Positions 43,763 to 53,207 of a DNA stretch of 64,000 bases are shown here, in pieces; the stretch's first letter is position 1, and every line of letters begins with the position of its first letter. Origin of the DNA: Nocardioides seonyuensis (GTDB taxonomy: Bacteria; Actinomycetota; Actinomycetes; Propionibacteriales; Nocardioidaceae); assembly GCF_004683965.1 (NCBI RefSeq), contig NZ_CP038436.1, forward strand, positions 1,488,001-1,552,000. The letters are read 5' to 3'. Made by a program: the position numbers and the translations under genes. Under the pieces are notes generated by a model, which made no database searches, had not been told where the DNA came from, and was given only the letters and a program-made list of their open reading frames with translations.

Positions 43763-46242
43763 TGACGTGACCCCCGGGAGCGTCGTGCCCGGTCACCGGC
43801 TGCGGCGAAGGACCGCACGGCACGGTGGAGAGGGGAGTCCGAGGCCTCCGCGGCGAAGGCGACCACCGCGTCCGGGATGACCGGCTCCGGCACCTCGTGC
43901 ACTCGCCGAGCGAGCACCTCGACGAGTCCGCCCAGCTCAGCAGGTGGGTCGGCCCTCCTCAGGCCCGAGTCGAGGATCTGGATCGCCACCGGCCACAGAC
44001 CGACCATGGCGCCGCGAAGGAACGCGTGCTCCCAGCCGCGGCCGTCACCGAGGACCCGGGCACGGTCGTCCCAGCCGGCCTCGCACGCTGTCACGGCGGC
44101 GGTCCCGTCGAGACGACCCTGCGCGCTCAGGCGTGCCAGGACCTCGAGGTCGTACGACGTCATCTCCTGGTGGACGTACTTGTCGGGCTCCCCCCTGAGT
44201 GCCTCGAGGACGTGGGCCCACACGGCCGGGTCCAGGGGACCACCGACGTCGGCGAGCGTGTGGTTGCGGCCCTGCGACCGGAAACCATGACCGAGCACCA
44301 GCAGGGGGCGGCCGGGCAGCAGGTAGGGCGCGAAGGCGCCGTGCTCCCCGCGAGTCAGCGCGGCCGCGAACCCCGGCCTGGTCGCCACGGCGTCGCAGGA
44401 CTCCCAGGGCACCGGCGGCGACACCCGAACCGGGTCGGACGGCTCGTCCACAAGGGTGACGTCGAGGGTGCCCGCGAGCCACGACCGGACGGTGGCCGAG
44501 GCCGACGTGGTGAGGGCACCCCCCGGAGTGGTCACCGTTGCCGCTGTGGGCACCTCACCGGCCACGCGGGCGGCATCCGCAGGTGTGCCGTTGCGCAGCC
44601 GGTGGAGTGCGACGAGCACGTCCACGGGGCCGACACAGGTGGCCTCGGCGAGGCGGCTGAGGAGGTCATTGACGCACAGCGTCCCGTCCGACTTGCAGGG
44701 GGCGCTGACCATGCTCCCCCCGGCCTCCGCGACCAGAAGCACCTCCAGGGTGTGCAGCATCTCGAGACGGATCCGGGTCCCCAGGGAGGCCGCCCACCAT
44801 CTCCCGATCACCGGCGGGTCCTGGTCGAGCAGCGAGGCCGGGGTCTCCCGCCGGAACCTCTCGCCGGACTCGGCGTACGTCATCGTCTCGGCCCAGATCT
44901 CACGCACTTCTACGGTCGAGATGCCGCGGGCGGCGACCCGCCAGTAGACCTCCGGCGTCACGACGCCCGACACCCACGCCTCGATGGCACGGGTCGTCGT
45001 GCACTCGGGGTTCAGGGCGCGGAATCCCGACATCGCCTCGCGCACGTTGGCTGCGCCGTGAAGGCGGATGAGCGCCGCGAGCTCATCGAGCAGGAACTGC
45101 TTCCGCGTTACGGAACGAGGCTGGCTCTCGTGCTTGACGCGGTTCAGCCGCTTGGGAAGGCTCTCGAGATCACGCCTCACGGGCAGCGACAACCGCTGGG
45201 GGTCCGACTCGGTGCGTTCGACCCACAGCCCCAGGTGATCGGGCACCGGCTCGGCGGCAGCAGCTGGGCCGGGGTCGTAGTCATCGGGGGGTGTGCGAGC
45301 CAGCCGCGCACCGAGCTCGTGCGCCTGTCGTCCCGCGTCCGTGTGCCCGTCCCTGGCCAGCTGGGCGAGTAAAGGAGGCAGGTCGCTCGGCCCGGGCGTC
45401 TCGGCGGCGTAGTGGGCGAGCATCCGCAGGAACGCCGACAGACCCGGCGTCGTCGACGAACGCGCCACGGACGCTTCCGCAGTCCCCATCGCCACCGGCC
45501 ACACCTGGCTCATGGCCCCGCCCAGGACGAGCGCCCCGAAGTAGCGAGCAGCACGCTCGAGGTTCAGGCTGCCGGTGACCAGGAGCTCGTGCGAGACGGT
45601 GAGGAGGTCGCGGGCCTCGAGGTCGCCCTCAGCCAGGGCCGTGAGGACCTTCTCGGTTAGGCGCTCGTCCGGCACACCGGGTCTGGTGCTGAGATGGGAC
45701 ATCCAGCGGTGACGTAAGGAGTCGTAGGCGAAGGGCCGCTCGGGCAGCCCCGGCACGGCCATCGGCCGCAGGCCCCAGAGCCCACTCGGCCCTTGGTCGA
45801 TGCTGGGGTCGATCAGCGGTGGAGGCGCGCCGGCCATGCCGCGCTTTCTGTCTATCGACACGAGGAGTCCGGGATCCGTCTCCCTCGCGGCCAAGACGTC
45901 CAGCGCGACGAGCAGCTCGTTGTGATCGAAGTATCCCCCGTCACCGTAAGGGACGAGCCTCTTCAGGAACGCGCGGCGCAGCGACTTCTCCGGACGATCC
46001 GCGACAGCGGCGGCGAGCTCCGCGAGCTCCTCCTTGGAGGTGGCGCGATCCAGGACGACCGGGAGGGCAACTGCGGCGTCAGCCGTGCCGCCGGAGGCCA
46101 GCGCCTCCTCCAAGAGAGCCTGGGCAATGGCCTCGTCAGCCCGAGACAGGTCCCTCACCCAGGTGATGAGGGCGGCCGCGTCGCCCGCCGCCAGGAGAGC
46201 TCGAAGCCGTTCCTCCACGTCCTGCTCGCCCCCGGTCTCCAT
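43759..46242 (-). CDS. Large protein of unknown function, HEAT-like helical repeats (possibly DUF6493-type)
   Basis: The 827-residue product has no signal peptide or membrane helix. It is made of many short amphipathic helices, such as LRALLAAGDAAALITWVRDL at the N-terminus and LNLERAARYFGALVLGGAM near 220, giving a HEAT/armadillo-like look. This helix pattern and the VWPV-type motif resemble DUF6493-type proteins found with SWIM zinc-finger, MoxR and VWA genes, but none of those partners is here. Conserved cysteines (ECTT, APCKSDGTLCVND, ATCVG) cluster in the middle. I chose ATG 46242 because it lies just after the ppgK stop; ATG 46284 is possible. The function is not known. Confidence 0.75.
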   Translation of the reverse strand: METGGEQDVEERLRALLAAGDAAALITWVRDLSRADEAIAQALLEEALASGGTADAAVALPVVLDRATSKEELAELAAAVADRPEKSLRRAFLKRLVPYGDGGYFDHNELLVALDVLAARETDPGLLVSIDRKRGMAGAPPPLIDPSIDQGPSGLWGLRPMAVPGLPERPFAYDSLRHRWMSHLSTRPGVPDERLTEKVLTALAEGDLEARDLLTVSHELLVTGSLNLERAARYFGALVLGGAMSQVWPVAMGTAEASVARSSTTPGLSAFLRMLAHYAAETPGPSDLPPLLAQLARDGHTDAGRQAHELGARLARTPPDDYDPGPAAAAEPVPDHLGLWVERTESDPQRLSLPVRRDLESLPKRLNRVKHESQPRSVTRKQFLLDELAALIRLHGAANVREAMSGFRALNPECTTTRAIEAWVSGVVTPEVYWRVAARGISTVEVREIWAETMTYAESGERFRRETPASLLDQDPPVIGRWWAASLGTRIRLEMLHTLEVLLVAEAGGSMVSAPCKSDGTLCVNDLLSRLAEATCVGPVDVLVALHRLRNGTPADAARVAGEVPTAATVTTPGGALTTSASATVRSWLAGTLDVTLVDEPSDPVRVSPPVPWESCDAVATRPGFAAALTRGEHGAFAPYLLPGRPLLVLGHGFRSQGRNHTLADVGGPLDPAVWAHVLEALRGEPDKYVHQEMTSYDLEVLARLSAQGRLDGTAAVTACEAGWDDRARVLGDGRGWEHAFLRGAMVGLWPVAIQILDSGLRRADPPAELGGLVEVLARRVHEVPEPVIPDAVVAFAAEASDSPLHRAVRSFAAAGDRARRSRGSRH

Positions 46243-46246
46243 CCGA

Positions 46247-47026
46247 TCAGCGATCGTGCCTAGAGCCGGAGGCTCGCCCCTCACTGTCGCTCACTCCCGC
46301 CAGGGCAGCCCCCACGATGCCGGCGCGGTTCTGCAGCTCGGCGGGGATGATGCGCGTCTCGATGTCGATGAGGTGGCCGAAGTCGGCCCAGGCCTTGCTC
46401 ACCCCGCCGCCGACGACGAAGAGGTCGGGGGTGAAGAGCCGCTCGAGGTGGCGGTAGTAGGCGGTGAGCCTCACGGCCCACTCCTCCCACGACAGCCCCT
46501 CGCGCTCGCGGGCGCTGGTGGCGGCGCGCTTCTCGGCCACCTCGCCGTCGAGGAAGAGGTGCCCCAGCTCGGAGTTGGGCACCAGGACCCCGTCGTTGAT
46601 GAGGGCGGAGCCGATGCCGGTGCCCAGGGTGGTCAGCAGCACCAGGCCTTGGTGGCCCTTCGCCGCACCGAACGTGACCTCGGCCAGGCCCGCGGCGTCG
46701 GCGTCGTTGATGACGTGGACGTCACGCCCCAGCGCCTCGGTGAAGACGGCGTCGGCGTCGACGCCGATCCACGACTGGTCGATGTTGGCGGCGGAGAGCA
46801 CCACCCCGCGTCGGATCACTCCTGGCACCGTCACCCCGACGGGGGTCGTCGACTCCGGGAACCTGCCGACGATCTCGCGGAACACGTCGGCGACCGCGTC
46901 GGGCGTGGCGGGTCGGGGCGTGGCGATTCGCACCCGGTCAGCGGCGAAGTCGCCCTTGTCGAGGTCGACCGGCGCGCCCTTGATGCCGGTGCCGCCGAAG
47001 TCGATGCCGAAGGGGTGGTCCGTCAT
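46247..47026 (-). CDS. ppgK: Polyphosphate glucokinase
   Basis: The 259-residue ROK-like kinase phosphorylates glucose with polyphosphate or ATP. The N-terminal phosphate loop is [19 protein letters not shown]. The [20 protein letters not shown] stretch and the NSELGH sequence provide the catalytic and sugar-binding residues, and [18 protein letters not shown] is the C-terminal adenosine/polyphosphate region. All fit actinobacterial PPGK in length. ATG at 47026 gives the standard [13 protein letters not shown] start. It is cytoplasmic. The unknown HEAT-like gene follows 4 nt downstream on the same strand. Confidence 0.95.
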   Translation of the reverse strand: MTDHPFGIDFGGTGIKGAPVDLDKGDFAADRVRIATPRPATPDAVADVFREIVGRFPESTTPVGVTVPGVIRRGVVLSAANIDQSWIGVDADAVFTEALGRDVHVINDADAAGLAEVTFGAAKGHQGLVLLTTLGTGIGSALINDGVLVPNSELGHLFLDGEVAEKRAATSAREREGLSWEEWAVRLTAYYRHLERLFTPDLFVVGGGVSKAWADFGHLIDIETRIIPAELQNRAGIVGAALAGVSDSEGRASGSRHDR

Positions 47027-47043
47027 GGCACCCAACCTAACGG

Positions 47044-47781
47044 TCAGCTGCCGAGCAGGTCGCCGATGATGCCGCCGCCCCCGCCGCCGCTCTTCTGCCC
47101 GCCCTGCGTGGAAGCGGTCCACTCGCTGGGCTGTACGACGACGAAGCCGGGACCGTGGAAGGAGTACTGGAACGCCTCGCCGGACCCGCCACGCAGCATG
47201 GACTTCATGTTCATGCTGCTGACGACGCTGGGGACGAGGTTCGCCGACCAGGCGACGCAGGCGTTGACGTCGACATAGGTGGGCTGCTGGCTGCAGTCGA
47301 GGACCACCGGCTTGCCGACGGTGCACAGGGCGACGGTGCCGGACCCCTTGACGGTCGTGTTGAAGAGGCCACCAGCCATCATGCCGGCGCCCTTGGTGCG
47401 GTTGATGTCCCACTCGAGGGTGGAGTCGAAGGCGAGCAGGTTGCGGCCGTTGACGGAAATCCCGTCGCCGCCGCCCTGGATGCCGCCGTCGAGCTGGATC
47501 AGGTAGACGTAGCCTGCCTCGTTGGCGAAGAACACCTCGCCCTGCCCGGACACACGCATCAGCGGCATGTCCTCGCTGGTGACCATCTTCTTCAGCAGCT
47601 TGCCCATGCCGCCGGCCTTCTCGTGGTCGAAGCGGACCTGGCCCTGGTAGGCGACCATCGCTCCCTTCACCGCCAGGACGTCGGGGCCGAGCGAGACGCG
47701 CAACAGCTGGTCGTTCTGGAGGCCGAAACGCTGGCCGTCGGGGATCTCGAGGTTGCCCTGGTCGAAGAGTTCGCTCTGCAC
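47044..47781 (-). CDS. AIM24 family protein
   Basis: The 245-residue protein belongs to the AIM24/DUF124 beta-prism family: [44 protein letters not shown] and [13 protein letters not shown] are its usual blocks. The last 20 residues are a Gly-rich tail ([11 protein letters not shown]). The start is GTG at 47781. Bacterial members have no settled function; yeast Aim24 is a mitochondrial protein linked to MICOS. It is 17 nt upstream of ppgK and probably in the same operon. It is divergent from alkB. Confidence 0.9.
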   Translation of the reverse strand: MQSELFDQGNLEIPDGQRFGLQNDQLLRVSLGPDVLAVKGAMVAYQGQVRFDHEKAGGMGKLLKKMVTSEDMPLMRVSGQGEVFFANEAGYVYLIQLDGGIQGGGDGISVNGRNLLAFDSTLEWDINRTKGAGMMAGGLFNTTVKGSGTVALCTVGKPVVLDCSQQPTYVDVNACVAWSANLVPSVVSSMNMKSMLRGGSGEAFQYSFHGPGFVVVQPSEWTASTQGGQKSGGGGGGIIGDLLGS

Positions 47782-47835
47782 GCCGCCAGCCTGCCAGAAC
47801 CCGCTTGCGCTGTAACGAGCGAACCCGATCGTCGC

Positions 47836-47894
47836 TTGACAGGCAAGACGCTCTTGTCAACCTGCTTTACAGATCCTATGGTCTTGTAAACCTG
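47836..47894. promoter_or_regulatory. Operator-like array upstream of alkB-rubredoxin
   Basis: Two inverted repeats are present: TTGACA (47836-47841) with TGTCAA (47855-47860), and TTTACA (47866-47871) with TGTAAA (47885-47890). A near-identical direct repeat, CTTGTCAACCTG (47853-47864) and CTTGTAAACCTG (47883-47894), is spaced exactly 30 bp, about three helical turns. The sites overlap the predicted promoter and end 30 bp before the ATG. Confidence 0.6.
47854..47882 (+). promoter_or_regulatory. Predicted promoter of alkB-rubredoxin
   Basis: TTGTCA (47854-47859) and TATGGT (47877-47882) are separated by exactly 17 bp, a sigma70-like arrangement. The leader would be about 35 nt. The -35 and -10 lie inside the repeat array, so binding there would block transcription. 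Confidence 0.5.
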
Positions 47895-47924
47895 ACTTCC
47901 GGCCCAGACTCCCGAGGAGGAGCC

Positions 47925-49400
47925 ATGCCCGGCTATCCCACCCGTTCCGTCCCCGACCGTCTCTCCCCCAGCGGCACCGTCCCCGAGGGCACCACCGCGC
48001 TGTGGAAGGACCGCAAGCGCTACCTCTGGCTGATCGGTCTCGTGGTGCCCAGCCTCGCCTTCGTCGCTCTCGCAGGCCATGCCCTCACCGGTTGGGGCGT
48101 GTGGTTCTGGCTCGGCCCGATCGTGATCCTGATCGTGGTCCCGGCGATCGACCTGATCGCGGGCCTCGACCGGTCCAACCCGCCCGACGACGTCATCGAG
48201 GCCCTCGAGGCCGACCGCTACTACCGCTGGATCACCTACCTGTTCCTGCCGATCCAGTACGCCGGCTTCATCGGCGCGATGGCGGTGATCGCCGGCTACG
48301 ACCCCTTCGGCATCGCCGGTGACATCAGCCTGATCGACAAGATCGGCATCGCCGTGTCCATCGGCTCCATCGGCGGCATCGGCATCAACACCGCCCACGA
48401 GCTGGGCCACAAGAAGGAGGCCAACGAGCGCTGGCTGTCCAAGATCGCGCTCGCCCAGGTGGCGTACGGCCACTTCTACATCGAGCACAACCGCGGTCAC
48501 CACGTCCGCGTGGCCACGCCGGAGGACCCCGCATCGAGCCGGCTGGGCGAGAACTTCTACCAGTTCTGGCCACGCACCGTGCTCGGCTCGCTCAAGTCCG
48601 CCTGGCGGCTGGAGAAGCGCCGCTACGCGCGCAAGAAGCTGCACCCCTTCCGGCTCGGCAACGACGTGCTCAACGCCTGGTTGATGACCGCGGTCCTCTG
48701 GGGCGCGCTCATCGCCTGGCTCGGCATCGGCATCGCGCCGTACCTCCTGCTCCAGGCGGTCGTGGGCTTCTCGTTGCTCGAGGTGGTCAACTACATGGAG
48801 CACTACGGCATGCTGCGCCAGAAGGTCGGCGTCGGCGACCGCCAGCGGTACGAGCGCGTGCTGCCGAGCCACAGCTGGAACTCCAACAACATCGCGACCA
48901 ACGTGCTGCTCTACCACCTCCAGCGCCACAGCGACCACCACGCCAACCCGACCCGGCGCTACCAGACGCTGCGCGACTTCGAGGAGAGCCCCGTGCTGCC
49001 GACCGGCTACGCCGGGATGATCGTGCTCGCTGCCGTCCCGCCGGTCTGGCGCCGGGTGATGGACCAACGCGTCGTCGACCACTTCGGCGGTGACGTGTCA
49101 CTGGCCAACATCAGTCCCCGCAAGCGTGAGAAGTACCTGCAGAGGTATGGCGCCCAGCACGCCGCCGCGGAACGCGCCCGCGCCGAGGCGGCCGCCCAGG
49201 CCCTGCCCGGTGCCGCCACCGAGGTGCTCGCCGCGCGGTGCCCGGGCTGCGAGTACGTCTACGAGGTCGCCGCCGGTGACGAGCACGAGGGCTTCGCCGC
49301 GGGCACCGCGTGGGCCGACATCCCCGACGACTGGTGCTGCCCGGACTGCGGGGTGCGCGAGAAGGTCGACTTCGTACCGGTGGAGCCGGCGGCCCGCTGA
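47925..49400 (+). CDS. alkB: Alkane 1-monooxygenase fused to C-terminal rubredoxin
   Basis: The 491-residue protein combines a membrane di-iron hydroxylase with its electron donor. Helices fill about 33-165 and 250-300. The His clusters are HELGH (158-162), EHNRGHH (187-193), NYMEHYGM (289-296) and LQRHSDHH (332-339), the full AlkB set. After a helical Ala/Arg linker, the rubredoxin has C439/C442 and C472/C475 binding one Fe; C471 is an extra cysteine. The enzyme oxidises the terminal carbon of medium or long n-alkanes. ATG 47925 has a strong GAGGAGGAGCC site. No separate rubredoxin or alkane regulator gene adjoins it. Confidence 0.95.
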   Translation: MPGYPTRSVPDRLSPSGTVPEGTTALWKDRKRYLWLIGLVVPSLAFVALAGHALTGWGVWFWLGPIVILIVVPAIDLIAGLDRSNPPDDVIEALEADRYYRWITYLFLPIQYAGFIGAMAVIAGYDPFGIAGDISLIDKIGIAVSIGSIGGIGINTAHELGHKKEANERWLSKIALAQVAYGHFYIEHNRGHHVRVATPEDPASSRLGENFYQFWPRTVLGSLKSAWRLEKRRYARKKLHPFRLGNDVLNAWLMTAVLWGALIAWLGIGIAPYLLLQAVVGFSLLEVVNYMEHYGMLRQKVGVGDRQRYERVLPSHSWNSNNIATNVLLYHLQRHSDHHANPTRRYQTLRDFEESPVLPTGYAGMIVLAAVPPVWRRVMDQRVVDHFGGDVSLANISPRKREKYLQRYGAQHAAAERARAEAAAQALPGAATEVLAARCPGCEYVYEVAAGDEHEGFAAGTAWADIPDDWCCPDCGVREKVDFVPVEPAAR

Positions 49401-49439
49401 CTCGCACCCGCTCCGCACCACGCCGGCGCCGGGCCTCGC

Positions 49440-50603
49440 TCAGGCGTCGGCGTGGTGGACCGCGCGGTCCCTGCCCGCGGCCTTGGCCCGGTAGAGCGCC
49501 TGGTCGGCACGCTCGATGGTCGCCACGAGCGGCAGCGCCACCGGCGCGATTCCGTAGCTGATCGTCGGGAGCATCGTGGTGCCGACCAGCGCTCGCTTGG
49601 CCATGGCCCCGCTGATGTTCTCCACCACTGCATCGGCCCGCTCGCGGGTCGCCCCCGGCAGCAGGAGGATGAACTCCTCGCCGCCCCAGCGGCCCACCAG
49701 GTCGGTCTCGCGGACCAGCGAGCGGCAGACCTCGGCGAAGGTCATGATCGCCAGGTCGCCCGCAGAGTGCCCGAGCTCGTCGTTGATCTTCTTGAAGTGG
49801 TCCAGGTCCGCGAGGATGATGTGGCCGCCGACCTCCGGGTTGCTGGCGATCTCCTGCTCGGCCAGGCGGAGGAAGCCACCGCGGTTGAGCAGGCCGGTGA
49901 GCCCGTCATGCGCAGCGAGGTCGCGCAGCGCCTGCTTCTGCTGCTCCTCGCTCAGGGTCGACATGGTGAATGCGATCGCGACGGCGAGGCCGGTGAGGGC
50001 GAACGTCGCGAGCTCGCTGCCCAGGTACGTCGTGAAGGGCGGCGCGTCCGGACCCACCGCGAGGTAGGCCAGCCACCGCACTGCGTAGAGCGCCGCGACG
50101 ACGGCACAGCACCCGAACAGGGCCCACAGGGACCTGCGATGGCCCAGTCCCTCAGCGGGGCCTTCCCACCCCAGAGGGCGCGCCACGAGCCACTGCTCCC
50201 GCGCCGCGAGGGACAGCAGGATCCAAGTCGCCGCGAGGAACCACCCGCCGGCCGGCCACAGCTTGGTCCCGGGGTCGTCGAACGCGGCCGTCACTCCGAC
50301 CAATAGCGGCCCGGCGGCGATGCACCACCACGGCAGGGTGCGACCACGCAGGGTCCGGCTGGCGGCCCAGACGCAGCCGACTCCGGCGATGTAGAGCATG
50401 TTGCCCAGCGGGTTGGCCCAGACCTGGTGCACCGTTCCGATGAGCATGTACGACATGGCTCCGCCGAGGCACAACGCCACGGACAGGCACCACCAGCCGG
50501 CGTACGACGTCCGGTTGGTGCGGTAGGTGATGCCGTACGACAGCACCAGGACGAGGCACATGAGCATGATGTACGACGCCTGCAGGCTGGCGAGGTCGAA
50601 CAT
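49440..50603 (-). CDS. Membrane diguanylate cyclase (GGEEF), tandem copy 1
   Basis: The 387-residue protein has about six to seven N-terminal helices (7-220), forming a MASE-like sensor, and a GGDEF domain (about 230-387). The active-site motif is WGGEEF, so c-di-GMP synthesis is expected. An inhibitory I-site RETD sits five residues before it, implying product feedback. Nearby LADLDHFKKINDELGHSAGD holds the metal and base-binding residues. It is the last of three tandem paralogs on this strand; a 129-bp gap separates it from copy 2, so it may have its own promoter. ATG 50603 has GAAGGATC upstream. Confidence 0.92.
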   Translation of the reverse strand: MFDLASLQASYIMLMCLVLVLSYGITYRTNRTSYAGWWCLSVALCLGGAMSYMLIGTVHQVWANPLGNMLYIAGVGCVWAASRTLRGRTLPWWCIAAGPLLVGVTAAFDDPGTKLWPAGGWFLAATWILLSLAAREQWLVARPLGWEGPAEGLGHRRSLWALFGCCAVVAALYAVRWLAYLAVGPDAPPFTTYLGSELATFALTGLAVAIAFTMSTLSEEQQKQALRDLAAHDGLTGLLNRGGFLRLAEQEIASNPEVGGHIILADLDHFKKINDELGHSAGDLAIMTFAEVCRSLVRETDLVGRWGGEEFILLLPGATRERADAVVENISGAMAKRALVGTTMLPTISYGIAPVALPLVATIERADQALYRAKAAGRDRAVHHADA

Positions 50604-50732
50604 CGCGGATCCTTCGCTACGGGACTGCGGAGTAGCAGCCGTGGAAGAACCGTAAGCGCGTGTATCGCGTCACGTCTTTGCTTTGCGATGTTGTCAGCCG
50701 AGGGGTAAATCCGGGCAACTGGGAGGGGGCGC

Positions 50733-51911
50733 TCAGGCCGTCCTGGCGTAGTGGATCGCGCGGTCGCGACCGGTCTCCTTGGCCACGTAGAGAGCCTGGT
50801 CCGCGTGCTCGATGGCCTCCGCGAGCGGCATCTCGGCCGGGGCGATGCCGAAGCTGACGGTCGGGAGGACGGTGCTGCCGGTGCGGGCGCGCCGCGCCAT
50901 GGCCAGGCTGATGGTCTCCACCACGTCGTCGGCCCGCTCCGGGCTCGCGCCTGGCAGGAGCAGGATGAACTCCTCGCCGCCGTAGCGACCCACCAGGTCG
51001 GTGGAGCGGACCAGCGACTGGCACACCCCCGCGAAGGTCACGATGGCCCGGTCGCCGGCAGCGTGCCCGTGCGTGTCGTTGATCGTCTTGAAGTGGTCGA
51101 GGTCGGCCAGGATGAGCTGGCCGCCACCGCGGTGGCGCAGCAGCGCGTCCTCGGCCAGGTGCAGGAAGCCCTTGCGGTTGAGCAGCCCGGTGAGGCCGTC
51201 GTGCGCGGCGAGGTCGCGCAGCGTCCGCTTCTGCTGCTCGTCACAGACCGTGGACATGTTGAACGCCACCGCAGTCATCAGCACGACCAGCATCAGCGTG
51301 GACAGGTTCTCCCCGAACACCGTCGTGAACGGGGGCCGCTCGGGCCCGACGGCGATGAACGCCGTCCAGCGGCCGACGTAGAAGAGCGCGGCACCGGCGC
51401 ACGCGGCGAACAGCCCCCAGACGGCCTGCCGGTAGACGCGTTGGTCCGACGTGCGTGTCGGCGGCACGGACCTCGCGAGGAACCACAGGTCCACCGAGGC
51501 CAGCGCCAGCAGGATCCAGATCGAGGCGAGCTGAGCGGCGCCCGCCGGCCAGGGAGTCGTGGCGGGGTCGTCCATCACTGCGAGGATCCCGACGAGGAGC
51601 GGGGCGACGGCCAGCCACCACCAGGGGGTACGTCGACCGCGCAGCGAGCGGCTCGCCGCCCAGATGCAGCCCATGCCCAGGGCGTCGAGCGTGATGGCGA
51701 CGGGGTTGGCCCACACCCGCTGCGGGGTTCCGTCCCACAGGTAGAACACTCTCGCCAGAGCCTGCAACCCCAGGCTGGCACACCACCACCCGGCGTACGG
51801 GGCCCGGCTCGACCGGTAGGTGACGAAGTAGAACAGTACGAAGACCGTCGCCATGAGGACTGCCAGGGCGATGTAGAGGCTGGGGGTGTGGAGCACGTGG
51901 GAGCTCCTCAC
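50733..51911 (-). CDS. Membrane diguanylate cyclase (GGEEF), tandem copy 2
   Basis: The 392-residue paralog has the same N-terminal helix bundle with the shared motif YAGWWCASLGLQAL and ARSLRGRRTPWWWLAVAP. The catalytic motif is YGGEEF with I-site RSTD five residues before it. LADLDHFKTINDTHGHAAGD supplies the nucleotide-binding residues. The GTG start at 51911 overlaps the stop of copy 3 by 4 bp, so the two are coupled. No ligand-binding pocket is recognisable in the membrane part, so the input is unknown. Confidence 0.92.
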   Translation of the reverse strand: MRSSHVLHTPSLYIALAVLMATVFVLFYFVTYRSSRAPYAGWWCASLGLQALARVFYLWDGTPQRVWANPVAITLDALGMGCIWAASRSLRGRRTPWWWLAVAPLLVGILAVMDDPATTPWPAGAAQLASIWILLALASVDLWFLARSVPPTRTSDQRVYRQAVWGLFAACAGAALFYVGRWTAFIAVGPERPPFTTVFGENLSTLMLVVLMTAVAFNMSTVCDEQQKRTLRDLAAHDGLTGLLNRKGFLHLAEDALLRHRGGGQLILADLDHFKTINDTHGHAAGDRAIVTFAGVCQSLVRSTDLVGRYGGEEFILLLPGASPERADDVVETISLAMARRARTGSTVLPTVSFGIAPAEMPLAEAIEHADQALYVAKETGRDRAIHYARTA

Positions 51912-53071
51912 ACCTCGGCGTGGTGGACCGTCCTGTTGCGGCCGGCCTCCTTGGCCTTGTAGAGCGCAGCGTCAGCGCGCTCGATCGCGGTCTCGAGCGA
52001 GCCGTCGACGCTGCAGACGCCGAAGCTCACGGTCGGCAGGACCGCCCCCTCGACCGAGGCCAGCTTGGCCATCTCCGTGCGGATGGACTCGGTCACGTCG
52101 CTGGCACGCTCGAGGCTCGCCCCCGAGAGCAGGAGGATGAACTCCTCACCGCCGTAGCGCCCCACCAGGTCGGTCACCCGGACCGAGGCCGTGCAGACCG
52201 CCGCGAACGTGATGATCGCGTGGTCGCCGGCAGCGTGGCCGTGCTCGTCGTTGATCGCCTTGAAGTGGTCGAGGTCGGCCATGATCACCTGGCTCTCCTC
52301 ACCGTCGTGGCGGGCGAGGTGCTCGTCGGCGAGCCGGAGGAACCCGGTGCGGTTGAGCAACCCGGTCAGGCCGTCGCGCGCGGCAAGGTCGCGCAGCTCC
52401 AGCTTGTGCTGCTCGTCGCTCAGGGTCGACATGCTGAACGCCACCGTCGTCATGACCACGATCAGGACCACTGACGTCGACTCGTTGCCGAAGACCGTCG
52501 AGTAGGGCGCCTGGTCGGGACCCACGAGGACGTAGGCCACCCAGCGGGCGAAGTAGAACCCGCCGGCCATCGCCGAGGCCGCGACCAGTGACCACAGCGA
52601 GCGCCGGTAGGCCACGATGTCGGCCGTGCCGCCGGCGAGCACCGCCCGGGCGGCGAAACCCATCTCCACGGCAGCGCCGATGAGCATCAGCCCGAGGGCC
52701 AGGAGGAAGATCTCGCCCGCGGGCATGATGGTGTGGCCCGGGTTGTCGAGCGCCGCCAGCGGAGCCACCACGACGGGCGCGACGGCCAGCCACCACAACG
52801 GGGTGTGCCGGAACCGCAGCGAGCGGCCGGCAGCCCAGATGCAGCCGACACCTACGAGGTTGGACGCGTGTCCGAGCGGGATGGTCCACCGGGCATGCGC
52901 GGAGTCGACCGTGAGGTAGGCGAGCGAGCCCCCCATCAGGGTGGCGAGCGTGACGCACCACCAACCAGCGAACGCCGACCGGCTGGTGCGGTAGGTGATG
53001 AAGTAGAAGAGCACCAGCAGGGTGCACATCAAGAGCGCCAGGGCGGCGCGCAGGCTGGTGTTGTCGAGCAT
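51908..53071 (-). CDS. Membrane diguanylate cyclase (GGEEF), tandem copy 3 (first in operon)
   Basis: The 387-residue protein has the same architecture: helices 7-220 with FAGWWCVTLATLMGG and RSLRFRHTPLWWLAVAP, then a GGDEF domain with YGGEEF and I-site RVTD. MADLDHFKAINDEHGHAAGD is conserved. ATG 53071 is chosen because the N-terminus then aligns with its paralogs; upstream codons read into the promoter region. It is the first gene of the trio and coupled to copy 2. The 136-bp region 53072-53207 to the divergent tetR should contain its promoter. Confidence 0.92.
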   Translation of the reverse strand: MLDNTSLRAALALLMCTLLVLFYFITYRTSRSAFAGWWCVTLATLMGGSLAYLTVDSAHARWTIPLGHASNLVGVGCIWAAGRSLRFRHTPLWWLAVAPVVVAPLAALDNPGHTIMPAGEIFLLALGLMLIGAAVEMGFAARAVLAGGTADIVAYRRSLWSLVAASAMAGGFYFARWVAYVLVGPDQAPYSTVFGNESTSVVLIVVMTTVAFSMSTLSDEQHKLELRDLAARDGLTGLLNRTGFLRLADEHLARHDGEESQVIMADLDHFKAINDEHGHAAGDHAIITFAAVCTASVRVTDLVGRYGGEEFILLLSGASLERASDVTESIRTEMAKLASVEGAVLPTVSFGVCSVDGSLETAIERADAALYKAKEAGRNRTVHHAEV

Positions 53072-53207
53072 GGGGGTCGAGGGTCTGCTTTCTGGTCGAC
53101 CTGTGCAGGGGGCATGGTCCTTGTGCAACGGTAAAGTAAAAGCGGTTTCGGCGAGGCCAGTTGGAACAACGCGAAGCCGCCCCCGAGGTCACACCTAGAC
53201 TTCCGGC

